A DNA stretch of 64,000 bases, taken from positions 1,527,431 to 1,591,430 of the forward strand of contig NC_087155.1 of the NCBI RefSeq assembly GCF_035594125.1, given 5' to 3'. The position numbers and the translations under genes were made by a program. This document shows, piece after piece, positions 1-12,500 of this stretch. Position 1 is the first letter of the stretch; the number at the start of each line of letters is the position of its first letter. Under the pieces are notes generated by a model that saw only the letters and a list, made by a program, of their open reading frames with translations, did no database searches and was not told the DNA's origin. Origin of the DNA: Scylla paramamosain. Lineage: Eukaryota > Arthropoda > Malacostraca > Decapoda > Portunidae.

Positions 1-833
1 GACACGTGGCAGTGTTGGTGGGAGGCTGAAAACCAATCCTGAGCCGTGACAACCATTCAAGTAATAAAGAGAGAAGTCAAGGACGGCCGTATCTCCCAGC
101 AATCTTTGGAGCGTGTGTTGGTATTGCAATAATCATTAACTAACCTAACCTAACCTGACCTAACAAACAAGCAGCATATAATATTTCCACCAGACTCCGC
201 CGCTTTGATATCGCCTATTTTTTCAGCCTAAATAATGCAGAACTTAATGCGTTTCAATTTCACGCTTGGCTCGGTCATTAGCGGGTGTCAGGGGCCGGTA
301 ATGGCTTCCCATGGTGGCCGCAGCTGTCCTTTATGGCAGTGTTGGCAGAGATGGACGCAAAAAAAAGAACCACCAGCAAGGGACATGTTTGCGATGAGCT
401 ATCTGTTGGTTGCGTTAGGAGTCGCCAGAGCGCACCACCGCCTCAGTCTTGCTGTTTTTCTGCGTCTTGTGTCACACCCACCACCCGCGGGTGATAAGCT
501 ACATAACCTAATCTTAAAATAAGACACAGGGAGGATGAAAGATTAAAAAACAGTGAGGCAAAGACGAAGTGAATCGCAAGAGGAGAGATAAAGGAGAGAG
601 ATGAAAGAAGTCTAAGAGAAAAAAGTGAAGTAGAGATTAATTGTATTGCAAAAGAAGACAGTCAGCACGCGGTCCCCTAACCTCTAAATGGCATACTGGC
701 AACAGAACCACCAGTGATGAAAGACACATTAGGAAGGCAAAATAGTGACGTAAATATGTTAATTGCAACAGGAAACAGATGACTGGCGCCCCCTAACCTC
801 AAAGTGCCGCACAGACAGCAGAACCACTTAAGC
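1..833. other. No gene recognised
   Basis: Contains a three-unit CCTAA run at 142-165 and a 116-bp-spaced duplication of CCCCTAACCTC...GCAACAGAACCAC-type sequence (670-711 and 785-827). Short frames show no family features. Confidence 0.6.
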
Positions 834-1041
834 CTGTATTCAGAAACGCTTTGTTGTCTCACCACGGCTATTTTTCAAGGCAACAGAGATGATTAGCCGG
901 ATTCTCAAGAGCGTTTGTCCTGTTAATAATATAAAAATCTTGTTAATCTGTCACTACAACCATAGAAACATCCTTAAAAGCCCGTATACCTTCAACTAGA
1001 GCCTTTTGAAAATAGTGTAGACACAGCGAGGAAGTGTTTCA
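834..1041 (+). repeat. Dispersed repeat family A, copy 1
   Basis: About 210 bp beginning GTATTCAGAAACGCTTTGTT and including ATTCTCAAGAG, CCTGTTAATAATATAAAAAT and CTTCAACTAGAGCCTTTTGA. It is shared with copies at 1343-1495 (+), 4171-4386 (-) and 37599-37813 (+). No coding sequence or obvious terminal repeats; possibly a SINE or MITE. Confidence 0.75.
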
Positions 1042-1342
1042 GGATATAAGTCTTATAGTCACGTAACAAAGTGAGTACATGATACAGAATTCCAGCATAC
1101 AACATACGTGGGGCATCTGTTACCTGTGACCTTTCTGATACGGCGCCACAACTCATTAAGCAGTGTGTGTCAGTGTCTTCTGTCTTCCCTCAGTGACGTC
1201 AGCTGTCCATTCGTAATCCAAAGTGACTCACGAATTACCAAACCACGAACTCGTGTAACCAAACGAGGAAAGGCTTTGTCAGTTGTCGACTAACATAACA
1301 CAATTACAACCACTGTCCTCAGCGTTTTCCTTCTGTCATAAG

Positions 1343-1495
1343 GTCTGTATTTTGAAACGCTTTGTTCTCTCACCACGAATATTTCCAAAGGCCACAGAGG
1401 TTCTCAAGAATCTTTCTCCTGTTCATGATGTAGAAATTTTGTTATTTTAGAGCCTTTTAAACGTAATGGAGGCGTTGTGCAAAAGTGTTTCAGAT
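1343..1495 (+). repeat. Dispersed repeat family A, copy 2 (partial)
   Basis: Matches copy 1 with an internal deletion (about 55 bp shorter), sharing GAAACGCTTTGTTCTCTCAC, GGTTCTCAAGA and AGAGCCTTTTAAA. Confidence 0.65.
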
Positions 1496-2349
1496 AATGA
1501 TCAGTTCTCTGATCTGCTGAATATCTATCAGTTGTCAACTCTTGTAAGGAGAATGGCAGCAGATCAGAGGAGCCAAGATTAAGGAGCCGTATTCTCAAAC
1601 GTTTCAGCGTCTTTTCTTGACTTATCCTATCAGACTCTAATGGAAGCTAATGGCGTTTTTTCAAGACGTTTTCGTAATTCTACATAATGTCTGACAAGGA
1701 TTTTTGCGATACTTTATTTGTATTTCGGTATTATTAAGTCTTCTACTTTTACTTCTCAACTTCACAATGTTTTGTACCTTGTCTATTACTACTTTCCTTT
1801 CAGATTGTCCTTTCGGATTGTCCTGACTGTTTTAATTTTTGTTCACTAAAACTTTTGTCTTTTCCATAAAATCTAAAAAAATATGCAAAATAACTACTGT
1901 AATACAAAAACTAACTTTGAAACTTTAAAACACCCACGTAAAGCAAAAAAGTCATCTCTAAGGCCTTAGAAAACAATCCTTATCAGAACACAAAGCCTTT
2001 CAGAACACGAACCAAGATTCAGGGACAAAGAAACGCCTTTACACTCTTGCACGGTCTTGGTCGCGTGCTGAAGCTGGGAGTCGGGTCAGGTTTGTGGCGC
2101 ACTGGTGGCTGCCATACGCGAGAGTGACGCCTGATACTAGAGAGCCGTCAAATGGTTCTCGTCTCCGTGCTCTTCGCTTTGGTCTAGTAGAGTCAGCGTG
2201 AGTGTGGGGGAAGCTTCGAAGTGCGATCCTAGTGTAGTAAAGATGTCGGTGTCTGCGAGTGTTTTGTTATAAGCTAGAGCAGCACAGCATGGCGCCTTCT
2301 ATACTTTGATCCGGTGATGAGCTTATGCACTCGACGATAAGGCAAGGCA

Positions 2350-2786
<437 letters not shown>

Positions 2787-3404
2787 ACGTATCAGTCTTA
2801 CTGACGTTTCTCTCTCAATGGGATATTAAAAACTTTACATCGCGAAGGAAACTTTTGTACAACTTCGCTGGCGCTGGGTCACAAAACATCGGAGGCAAGG
2901 GTGTCGTATTCCCACTTCGAAGACTTGAGTTAGGACCACAGAGAGTACTAGAAGACTGCGTGGCTTTGTTTATGAATCCTTACTTATCACTACCTTACCT
3001 TCTCACGGTCACAGAGTTTTGTTTACGAATCCTTACTTATCTCTCTCTTATCTTCTCACGGTTGCAGAGTCACAAAGAAAATAAAATAAAATAAATAAAA
3101 AAAAAATCTAATGCAAGTGTCGGATTTTCTCCCGGTAGACTTGAGTTGCAAACGTATTAGAAGCGAGCGTTGTCTGGTTAATACGACCTGCTTACTGAGC
3201 GCTTCCTTGTCCTCTCACGATGTTTGCTAAGACGTCCACGTAAGGTTTCATATTTCAACCTAAGCCTCGTGGTGGGAGTTGCCGTGTTTCGTTAGTAAGC
3301 TGTATTGGGAATTAAGGATTTGTTGATGGTATAACTTGACGAAGGAAGTAAACTGATCATGGTGGTGGCTGTGAATTTTTTCTTTTTCTACTTCCCCTGG
3401 TATG

Positions 3405-3407
<3 letters not shown>

Positions 3408-3474
<67 letters not shown>

Positions 3475-3976
3475 CCTCCCCAAACTCATGTACGCCTCCC
3501 CAGCGTGGTCCTCCTCCCTCACACAAACTCAACAGCTACAGTTGGAGAGTGTGCAGAAAAGGGCGTGCAGGGTCATCCTTGGCCCTGCATACACCACCTA
3601 TGAAGAAGCCCTGAACACCCTGAAGCTGTCCAGACTACCCACCAGGTACTGTGAGGCTCTGGAGAAGTTTGGAAGGGGACTTCTGAATCATCCACGTCTC
3701 AGAAACATGCTGCCGCCTGACGCGCCTCGCCCTACCCGTGCCACCAGACACCACAATAAGATAACGCCCCTAAAGGCGCCGCGTACGGACCGGTACAGAC
3801 TCAGTGCGATTCCCACCATGGTGCGAGCCATCAATCAATAGTCTCTTCTAGATTTGACTTACCTTTAGGATTAATGTCAAGTATTTCCCCACCCCCCAAT
3901 GTACATTTTCAGTTTGTTGACTGCCTAAAGAATAAACCGTTTATTATTATTATTATTATTATTATTATTTACACAC

Positions 3977-4070
<94 letters not shown>
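3408..4070. repeat. AC (3408-3472) and AG (3981-4070) microsatellites flanking a LINE tail
   Basis: The AC run truncates the LINE fragment on its 5' side. The AG run follows its ATT tail after a short CA stretch. Confidence 0.9.
3473..3970 (+). mobile_element. LINE 3' fragment (C-terminal RT and 3' end)
   Basis: The frame to the TAG at 3839-3841 reads KLMYASPAWSSSLTQTQQ, VQKRACRVILGPAY and HPRLRNMLPPDAPRPTR. This is the usual C-terminal tail of Jockey/CR1-type LINE polyproteins. A 130-bp 3' region ends in AATAAA-like sequence and an ATT microsatellite at 3942-3970. The 5' side is cut by a CA repeat (3408-3472). It is a dead-on-arrival copy. Confidence 0.75.
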
Positions 4071-4072
<2 letters not shown>

Positions 4073-4170
4073 GAACAAATGCCAAGCGCTCCCTCTGCCC
4101 TGCACACTCCCTGCAACAACAGGGGGCACGGAGGCAGCAGGCAGCGGTGGAGCGTGGCCTGGCATTAGGC

Positions 4171-4386
4171 CATACTCTAAAACACTTTCGCGTCGCATCT
4201 CCACTACTTTCAAAAGGGCTCTAGTTGAAGTTGCATTGTTTTTTTTACTGTGTTTTATGTTTCTAGTGACAGATCAACAAGATTCCTACATTATTAACAG
4301 GATAAACACGCGTGAGAACTGGCTAATCATCTCTGTAGCCTTTGAAAATAGTCGTGGTGGGAGATGAAAGCGTCTCTGAACACGGG
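4171..4386 (-). repeat. Dispersed repeat family A, copy 3
   Basis: Minus-strand copy. Reading plus, CTAGTTGAAG, CATTATTAACAGGATAAAC and GAGAACTGGCTAATCATCTC are the complements of the family blocks. Confidence 0.7.
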
Positions 4387-4859
4387 CCTTTGCGTCACGG
4401 GGTGTTTTCAGCGGTGCATTGTGGGCTGATATGGAGACGAGCGTGCGGGGGACATGGGAGATGGAGGGAAACCGAGCTATTGTCCGTGAATGCGAGATTA
4501 TTCGTGGCGCGCTGTTCATCTTGTTATGCTATCGAGGACAAAGCCACCGACCTGTGATGGTGCTTGTTACGCCCGCTGACAAGAACGCACACACAGCCCG
4601 CGGACACGGTAAAGAGTCACTTCTAAATTTGTGATACCTCTCAGGCAAAAAAGCTTAATTGACTTTGGGGGAGTGGCACTTTTTTTCACCTTTCTTGTTG
4701 CCCTTGGTCAGAGCCCCTTATATAGGAAAAAAAAAAAAAAATGCATTAAACCAGCAGATCTACACGTGGCCGTTCCTGTATTAATCATGTTTATCTGCGT
4801 CCATCTATTATTCCTGTCAATAAATTTGTCTGGTCTACTTTTACAAACCTCAAACTAAT

Positions 4860-5185
4860 TCCGCACTGACATCGTGATAAAACTGAGTCTCTTCCATTCA
4901 TCTTCCACTTTATTTGTGAACCAATTTCTTCCTATCCTCGTCTTAAATCTCAATTAATCAAGCTTGAATTCGTTCCTGCTAGTCGTATCTTGACTACTAA
5001 TCTTAAGTATTTTGTTCCTCTCACCTTTGTTATAGTCCATATGCCTGACAAATACCTCTTCCAGGTCCCCTCTTAATCTACATCTCCGATTTATGTAAAT
5101 TTAGAAGTTTAAATCTCCTCTCGCAAGGATTATTTCATTTCCCTTGCATCATTTTTAATCATTCTCCTCTGCATTGCAAACCTGC
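4860..5185 (-). mobile_element. Decayed antisense LINE fragment
   Basis: On the minus strand, discontinuous frames read FKLLNLHKSEM, LEEVFV, KILKI, NEFKLD, LRFKTRIGRNWFTNKVEDEW. These are the C-terminal motifs of a LINE family related to that at 39490-40100. Stops and shifts are frequent. The fragment abuts the foldback element at 5186. Confidence 0.6.
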
Positions 5186-5510
5186 TAAAGGTTTCAGGGG
5201 TCGTGGCTTATCGTTTTTTTCACAAATAAATTCTTAACAAAGAGTTATTTTGGCAGTGGATGTTTGAGACCCAGACCTAATTAGCAAAGATATGATTTGG
5301 TATCATATATGGATAATGAACACAATTGGAAGAAAAATTTAGGCTAAACTTAGGTAAAATTTACAGTAGCGAGACTAGGTGTCATGATAGATACCCAGCC
5401 CATTCATCTTTCGTGACGTCGATGCGATGTTTAACTATGACCTAAGAGTAATGACCCATCCAACCAGCAGTTCTGTGTTTTTGCTTCACTCACTGACTCA
5501 CTCACGCACG

Positions 5511-5552
<42 letters not shown>

Positions 5553-5875
5553 GTAGCAATATTTCACCTACTATAGGTATGTATTTTCCTTATATGACAA
5601 TATCATTTGGGGAAAACCGTTTTACTCGAAGGAAATCACTAAGGGGTATCTATCATGGCGACACCTAGTCTCCTTACCAGTGTCTGTAAATTTCAGCTAA
5701 GTTTACCCCAAATTTACACCTATATTGCATTCATCTTCCACATATGGCACCAAAGCACATTTTTGACAATTAGGTCAGGGTCTCAAACATCCACTGCCAA
5801 AATAGCATCCTTATCCGACGCGTTAAAATTTTATTTGCGAAAAACGACAGGACAATGCGCCTGAAACCTTTACTA
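5186..5875. repeat. Foldback element, arms about 200 bp
   Basis: 5186-5405 and 5640-5875 are diverged inverted copies. They share AAAGGTTTCAGG at the outside, ATTTTGGCAGTGGATGTTTG in the middle and CTAGGTGTC...GATAGATACC at the inside. The loop holds unrelated sequence and a CA repeat (5517-5552). No coding potential is seen. It is probably a non-autonomous DNA transposon or foldback repeat. Confidence 0.75.
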
Positions 5876-6793
5876 CACGCCTTCTGCACCAGCAGTGGCG
5901 GTAATGCTTCACCAGGCGTTGGTAAACATAACACGCGGTGAACTCTTTTACTGAATGGCTGAACGTTTGAGCACTACACACAAAGATAAAGGAATTTAAC
6001 AAACCCTTTATAATACATAAAGAATTCACGACTGCAGCGATATATCAAATATGTTCCTTGCACGATGGAAGCAACGTGACACCAATTAATGCATCACAAA
6101 GCAAGAGAGGCACAACATTCACACAGTGCCTCCCTAGCAGTGCTCAGTGAAGTGCTTTGTACACACTCAAAAAAATCATCGTTACAGTGCGGTTCGATGA
6201 GTTTCACACTGAACAATCTGGTAGTCTCGGTAGGATTGATAAGCGCGTTCGACTAAGGCTCCCGCTGTTTGATGAAGCGTTACTGTGGCAGCTCAAATCG
6301 TATTGCTTCATTTACAAGTCCTGCTCACTTGATTCATGCAGGTGTAGCCGCACCAAACACACGCATGTAGCCTGTTATCAATGGATCCGTCCTCAGTGTC
6401 AGTTAGTATCGTGCTGAATGTGTTACGATACTCTTTTGAGTATGTGTACATATAGGCGTTATTAGTAACAGCGCGACAACCAAATCCTTGCGTGGGAAGG
6501 GAAACGGAACCTAACACGCTCCCCAGACGTTTGCTTGTCCGTAGGTGAAACCCCAACATTTTCATCAACCAGTCAGCGCATAGCAACCGTAGCGCCCATA
6601 CAAGCAAAGTTGACGAGAAGATTTTATCTGGAATAAAACTGAGGATGTAAAAGTGTTAAGGCCGTGACACTTGGTGCTACATTTTTTTTTTTTTAGCTTA
6701 TTTTGTAACATTTTACATTGAACAGAACTGGAAACTAAGAAATGACGTCAAAAAAATAAATAAATAAATAAAATAAATAAATAAATAAATAAA

Positions 6794-6843
<50 letters not shown>

Positions 6844-7574
6844 GAAAAGAAAAGAGAACTAAATCACATGACATGTCGCATCTTTCTGAGCTTACAGTCT
6901 CGGTGGTATTCCTGTCTCATCAACTTCAAGTTAAACTCAGCATATCAAAGGTACCTCGAGACTTCTCTTGGACCTTTACCTTGGGACATAATTATGGATT
7001 ATATCGTCATTTATGCTTAATGAAGTGCTAGTATATTCTCATTGGCGTATAATACGTGAATTTCAGTCTCCTCAACCTGTATATGAGGAAATATTTAGAT
7101 ATAAACACGTTTACAAGACTTTAGTGTAGAAGTGAAGAAATAAGGTGATGTTTTCTGCCAGGTATCACGTTTATTTACAGCGTAAAGCATGTTCTGTAAA
7201 TCAACACGTATGAAAGAGAATTGTGTGATCAGAATAAGAATTATTTTTTTTCTATTTATAAGTGGAAGTAGAAGAATCGCGAAATATTCTGTATCTGAAG
7301 ATATACGCTCTTCATTTGGAAGAAGCGGCACCACCGCGTGTTCCAACAATGTCGTCAGCTGATGCCTGGTCCACCTCCTCATAAACTCGCCTTCTCTCAT
7401 CCTTATTTCGTACATGAGGTAAGTAGTATATGAATATTAATCTCCTGTGCTGTGTAGGAAGCTTTATACAGGAAAGTTACTCAGATTTCTTGCTTACAAA
7501 GGACAGGAATGTTTAGAGCATGTTCACGGGCGAGCTTCCCGAAGCTGCCATCCCACATATATTTCTCATGCCTT
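5876..7574. other. No gene recognised
   Basis: Only AAAT/AAT microsatellites at 6757-6842 stand out. Short frames at 6157-6417 and 7095-7415 have no recognisable features. Confidence 0.6.
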
Positions 7575-7710
7575 TCGCCCATTGCCATGATCCACGGGTT
7601 GCATGCGGTCTTGACTGCCGTATGGCAGTCCGTTACCATTCCTCCTGAATGGAAGAGAGAGCTGGTTGTCCCTATCTGGAAAAGGGAAAGAGGACCGCCA
7701 GGACTGCAAC

Positions 7711-10214
7711 ATCGGCTTCAAAATCAAGATGCAGACAGCACCGTGAATGTGGATGGTTTTAAGCTTGTAAGGTCGGATCGGAGAAGTGTAGAAAAGGAGA
7801 AAGGAGGCGGAGTTGCAGTCTATGTGAACGATAGATGGTGTTCACAGGTTACCGTCAAGGAAAGCCAATGTGTGAAGGACATCGAATATTTGGTGGTATC
7901 ATGTCGGCCTTTCTACCTCCCACGGGAATTCGGTAAAGTTGATTTATTTATCGTTTACATTCCTCCTGACGCTGATGAGTCTGTTGCAGCTGAAACTTTA
8001 GAAAACTGTATCAACAAATATGAAAATGAGTGTCCGGTGAGCGTCAAGATAATATTGGGTGACTTCAACCACTGTGACTTTCAGGAAAAGGTACCAACAT
8101 ACGTACAAACGGTTAAGTGCCCCACAAGAGGAAACAGAACACTAGATAAGCTGTTCTGTAATGTTAAGGAGAGTTATCGTGTTTTAAAAAGGCCCCCCCT
8201 AGGTAATGGAGACCATAATATGTTGTTCTGTGTGCCAGTGTATAAACAAGTTCTGAAGAGAGAAAAGTGTGAACAGGTAACAATTAGAAAATGGGATGAA
8301 GATAGCAGCATGAAACTTCAAGCATGTTTCGAGTGTACCGACAGGTCTGTTCTTATAGACAATGAGATGGATATCAATACAAGCGTAGACATCTTTAATT
8401 CCTATTTTCAGTTCTGTTTTGATATGCTAGTACCTACAAAAGTAATCAAGATATACCCTAATAATAAACCGTGGGTGACTAAAGAATTGAAAACTATGTT
8501 GAATGAAAAAAGAAGGTACATGGTTAACGGTGATAGCACACAACAAAAAGCAGTACAAAAGAAAATCAATAAGAAAATAACTGACTCAAAAAAGGACTAT
8601 AAAGAAAAGATCGAGGGTTTATTTAGAACGAACAGTACTAAAGATGCGTGGATAGGACTGAAAACTTTATGCGGACATAAAGAAAAGACAAATATACCAT
8701 ATCCACAAGACATAACCACTTACGTTAACGAAATGAATTCCTTCTTTGCTAGGTTTGAGAGGTATAATTTTAGTGAGGAGTGTAATAATATTATATCAGA
8801 CACTCAGAACATTTCAAGTGAAAAGATTTTAATAACAGAAAAATGTGTATTGCAATCCCTAAAGCGGGTTCGAGCTAGCAAGGCGACAGGTCCTGACGGT
8901 GTGCCAGCCAGGGCACTCAAGTGTTGTGCAGAACAGTTAGCTCCAGTGCTGAGGTCACTCTTTCAGCACTCTATAGACCACGGTATCGTGCCACTCAAAT
9001 GGAAGGAGTCCGAAATTAAACCCATTGCGAAAGTGAAATTTCCCAAAGTTTTTAATGACTTTAGACCCGTTGTTTTAACTTCCAATATCATGAAATGCTT
9101 AGAAGATATTTTAAGGAATATTATATGTGACAGTGTTGACAATTTTAAGGACCCCTTTCAATTTGCATATTGTAAAAACAGATGTGTTCAAGATGCAAGT
9201 TTAACTTTAATGAATGAAATAAGTAAACATTTGGATAAACAAAATACACAAGCTAGAATCTTGTATGTGGACTTCAGTTCTGCATTTAACACTATGCAAC
9301 CCCACATTCTTTTAAACAAATTAATAGCAATGAACGTAAATAGCTATGTTTTGAGATGGATTTTTAGTTTTTTAAGTGAAAGACCTCAGTATACCACGTT
9401 GTACAATGTTAAGTCCAATATATTAACAACTAACACAGGAGCTCCACAAGGCTGCGTCATGTCCCCTGTTCTTTTCAGCCTATACACTGACGACTGTAGA
9501 AGTGTATGTAGTAATTGTACAATTGTTAAATATGCTGACGACACTGTAATACTTGGTAAAATTTCGGATGATAAGTGTGATGAATATGTGTCCCAAGTCA
9601 ACCAATTTGTGGATTGGTGCAAATCAAACTATCTTGATCTCAACATAAAGAAAACCAAAGAGATGATCATAGATTATAGAACCAAAAATCGCAGCATACC
9701 TGATCCTATTATAATTGATTCAGAAACTGTAGACCGAGTAGAAGAGTACAAATATTTAGGTCTTATGATTGATAATCAACTAAAAGGTAGTGCAAATACC
9801 AATATGGTATTCAAGAAATGTAAGCAGAGACTTTATTTTTTACGTATTTTAAACAACCTGCATGTAGATAGACATATAATTAGCCTCTTTTATAAGTCTA
9901 CAATAGAGTCACTATTAGGTTTCTCCTTAACCACTTGGTATGGCAAGCTAACATGTCATGATAAAAGTAAGCTTAAAAAGATTGTGCGGAAATCACGGAA
10001 ATTAGGTGCAGAAACAAAACCATTAGATAAGCTGTTCCTTGAACAATCTATGAAGCAGGTTGAAAAAATCATGAACGATTCATTTCATCCCCTCCACTCC
10101 TGCTATGTATTCCTCAGGTCAGGCAGAAGATTAGCTCTGCCGACTCAACGCACGAACAGATATAAGAACTCATTTGTGCCAAAAAGCATCATGCTCTATA
10201 ATCACCAACACTAA
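7711..10214 (+). CDS. LINE ORF2: partial endonuclease plus reverse transcriptase
   Basis: This is the element-specific part of a frame that is open from 7509. The first residues up to 7710 belong to the older host LINE. The apurinic-type endonuclease is missing its first part; GGGVAVYVND, IILGDFNH and GNGDHNM remain. The reverse transcriptase follows with ATGPDGVPARALK, VDFSSAFNTMQPH, NTGAPQGCVMSPVLF and the catalytic KYADDTVIL, then VEEYKYLGLMID. The C terminus has HPLHSCYVFLRSGRR and SFVPKSIMLYN. These motifs fit the Rex1/Babar-CR1-L2 part of the Jockey superfamily. It would copy its RNA at a nicked target if complete. No frameshifts are seen. Confidence 0.85.
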
Positions 10215-10460
10215 AACAGCAATTGTGCAATAGATGTGTGACTGTGATATATCTAATACATGTATGTAACCTTAGTATGATGTGCAATTATCTTAACTTT
10301 CAATCATTTTAACTTTTATTTTGTAAATACTTTTTAACATAATTTTTATATACTTTTACTCAACTTATATTGTACGGAGCTCTGGCCAAAGCAAATTTCA
10401 ATTTGTAAGCTTATTATGCTGCATCTTGACAATAAAGTTATCTATCTATCTATCTATCTA
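7711..10460 (+). mobile_element. Rex1/CR1-like non-LTR retrotransposon, 5' truncated
   Basis: The element begins inside its endonuclease region at about 7711 and ends in an ATCT microsatellite tail at 10439-10460. The single frame is uninterrupted to the stop at 10212-10214. It is nested in another LINE: the host frame reads RQDCN up to 7710 and continues as NYSGITLLTVPGKVLA from about 10463. Any target duplication is very short (AAC). The open frame suggests a recent insertion, but 5' truncation means it cannot be autonomous. Confidence 0.85.
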
Positions 10461-10510
10461 ACAACTACAGTGGTATTACGCTGTTGACTGTGCCAGGCAA
10501 GGTCCTTGCC

Positions 10511-12095
10511 TCCCCTTAATGAGAGAGGGGAGAGCCTTTCTCTCATTTTCACTGAAGGGTCTTTCAAGGAGTGTGGAGGCCTCCATTCCTTCAAAACTCG
10601 CGCGTGCGTGCAGGGGGCGTACATACGACTACTCCGGTACCATAACAAAGGATTCGGCTAATCATGTTTACTTACGTGTTTATGCATTCAAGTAAATCAA
10701 TAAAAAACATCATAGAATTTACTATGATGTCCATGTTAATAAGGAAAGGCATAGAGTCCTGCTTATAGAAAATGTTAGGGATGCCGAATTCCGTTAACCG
10801 AAAGCTCTAGATTGCAGTGTTACCACATAAGAGTATTTCACGGAAGGCTTTGATCTGGCAAACTTGCAAGGTTAGGGAAACGTCGGTGACGGTACTACGG
10901 CCAAGAGTGTGTTGTCCGACACCATTGTGTCGCAACACTGTGACTTGTACGGCGTAGCAGCTTTGATTATAGGATGAGTGATAGTTTCAGGCACTTCCTC
11001 GTGTCATATGGGTGGAAAAATGCATTGCTGTGACAACGTTATAGGTGAAACTAAACTAAACTAGATAAAAGTATTGACAACTCTGGAGTCGTGCACACAT
11101 CCAAACAAGATCTGTAAACACGTCTACTTTCCGCCGACACTCAGACAGAGAACTTCCCTTGGGCAAATATGGACTGAGGAGGGAAAGTTATGAATGAAAG
11201 TCTGTCAATACTAACGCCTCACATCTCGGTTTGTGTCTTACGGCATCACTGGGTGCTGATACAAAAACTCATAAGCTGTCAAAATGTATTGTACCCCAAG
11301 GTAAGGAAAATGCAATTGCTCCCGAGCGCGGTGATGGCCGTCGTCTGGCAGGGGAAGCGTCGTTGTGTTCAGTAGAAACATGCTGTAATAGTGAATACTG
11401 TTTGGTTGTGTCTGGGTGCTCGTCCCGCTACTGTAAACGCCTTTTCGGTTAATATTTGCGATATTCTTACTTTGTCCTTGAACACTGACAGGATGGTATA
11501 ACATACTGTAGTGTACGTATGTAAAAGTTTTAGACAGCGCCGTCTTATAGTTAACTCATAAATCCACGTTGAAATAAGAGATGCCTCCCGGAGACTAAGT
11601 CCACAAATTGTGTGCACAGTCCTTCCACACACTGAGCCCTGGGACTTCCTATGCACCTCAGGAAGTAGTTTATATGTAAGTAAAAAATAAATGTAGGTAA
11701 AATATATGTTAGCTTGTCATTGCACTGAAATTATTGAACGATAAGCATTTTATCATGAGCATTTTATTGTGAGGCACATTTTATATGCGATATGTATAAA
11801 GGACACTACGAGTGTATTATTATTCCGCGCTGACACATGGTGGCCGCTGCAGTCAGCCGGTTTCCCACTGTGGCGCCCCAATGCCAAAATGGCAGTCGAG
11901 TGTAGTGGACGCAACTTTAAATGCCATAATTTTATCGTGCACTTCCGTAAGCAAGACGACTTGGGTGTACATTTCTTAAGACTGCACGGTGTTTTGTCGA
12001 AATCAGTGGAGTGTTGAACACTCGGTGGCGCCAGTACCCTCTGAGGATGAGGAAGAGGACGACCAACCACAGCCCGGACCTTCCACTTCCTTTTA
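10511..12095. other. No gene recognised; weak acidic coding tail near 12040
   Basis: A short frame ending at TAA 12095 reads PSEDEEEDDQPQPGPSTSF, a composition often seen in transposase N-terminal regions. It is only about 36 codons and closed upstream by TAA, so I do not call a gene. Confidence 0.5.
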
Positions 12096-12500
12096 AGGTA
12101 TGCGGTTAGGTTAATGTCCTTAGGGCGGGCTTGGCCTCACTTAGGTCTAGTTTTAGGTTAGGTAAGACTTGGTTAGGTTAGGATCCTTAAAGCGGGATCC
12201 TGAGAGGGCGAAGTCCATCCCTCCCCGGTTAGGTTAGATTAGGTTAGTGTACGTAAGGGGATGTCCAGGGGTGGGGGCGAAGCCCACACGGTTAGGTTAG
12301 GGTAGTGTCCTTAAGGGGGGTGGATCCAGATTTGGCGAAGACCATGTTAAGGTAGATTAGATTACTGTCTTAAGGGGGGCTCTAGGAGGGCAAAGCACCC
12401 TCTTGTTTTCAAGGTATGGCGTATCATCCTTAGACTTTTCATGAAAGTCCTAGTTTGGCTTCCCCCACCCTAAAACTCCGTGTTGTGCGTCCCGCCCCTC
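12096..12500 (+). repeat. TTAGG-rich dispersed repeat, copy 1
   Basis: Repeated short GGTTAGGTTAG blocks (12103, 12149, 12171, 12225, 12289) alternate with GTCCTTAAGGGGGG-like blocks. The end resembles CCTTAGACTTTTCATGAAAG ... TTTGGCTTCCCCCACCC. The end module recurs at 56540-56620. Confidence 0.6.

Larger units (their letters stand above)
7575..10510 (+). mobile_element. Older LINE RT fragment, split by the insertion
   Basis: The left piece (7575-7710) reads MIHGLHAVLTAVWQ, IPPEWKRELVVPIWK and, in a shifted frame, RQDCN. The right piece (10463-10510) reads NYSGITLLTVPGKVLA and then decays. Together these are adjacent reverse transcriptase motifs of another non-LTR family, so the host LINE was present and already decaying when the Rex1-like element landed. 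Confidence 0.75.

Noticed and set aside
3359..3472. Upstream coding extension of the LINE fragment through the CA repeat
   Set aside because: The extension is a Thr-His repeat from (AC)n and not part of the element.
12096..12350. Telomere or chromosome end
   Set aside because: TTAGG units are few, degenerate and internal, and recur in a dispersed repeat.
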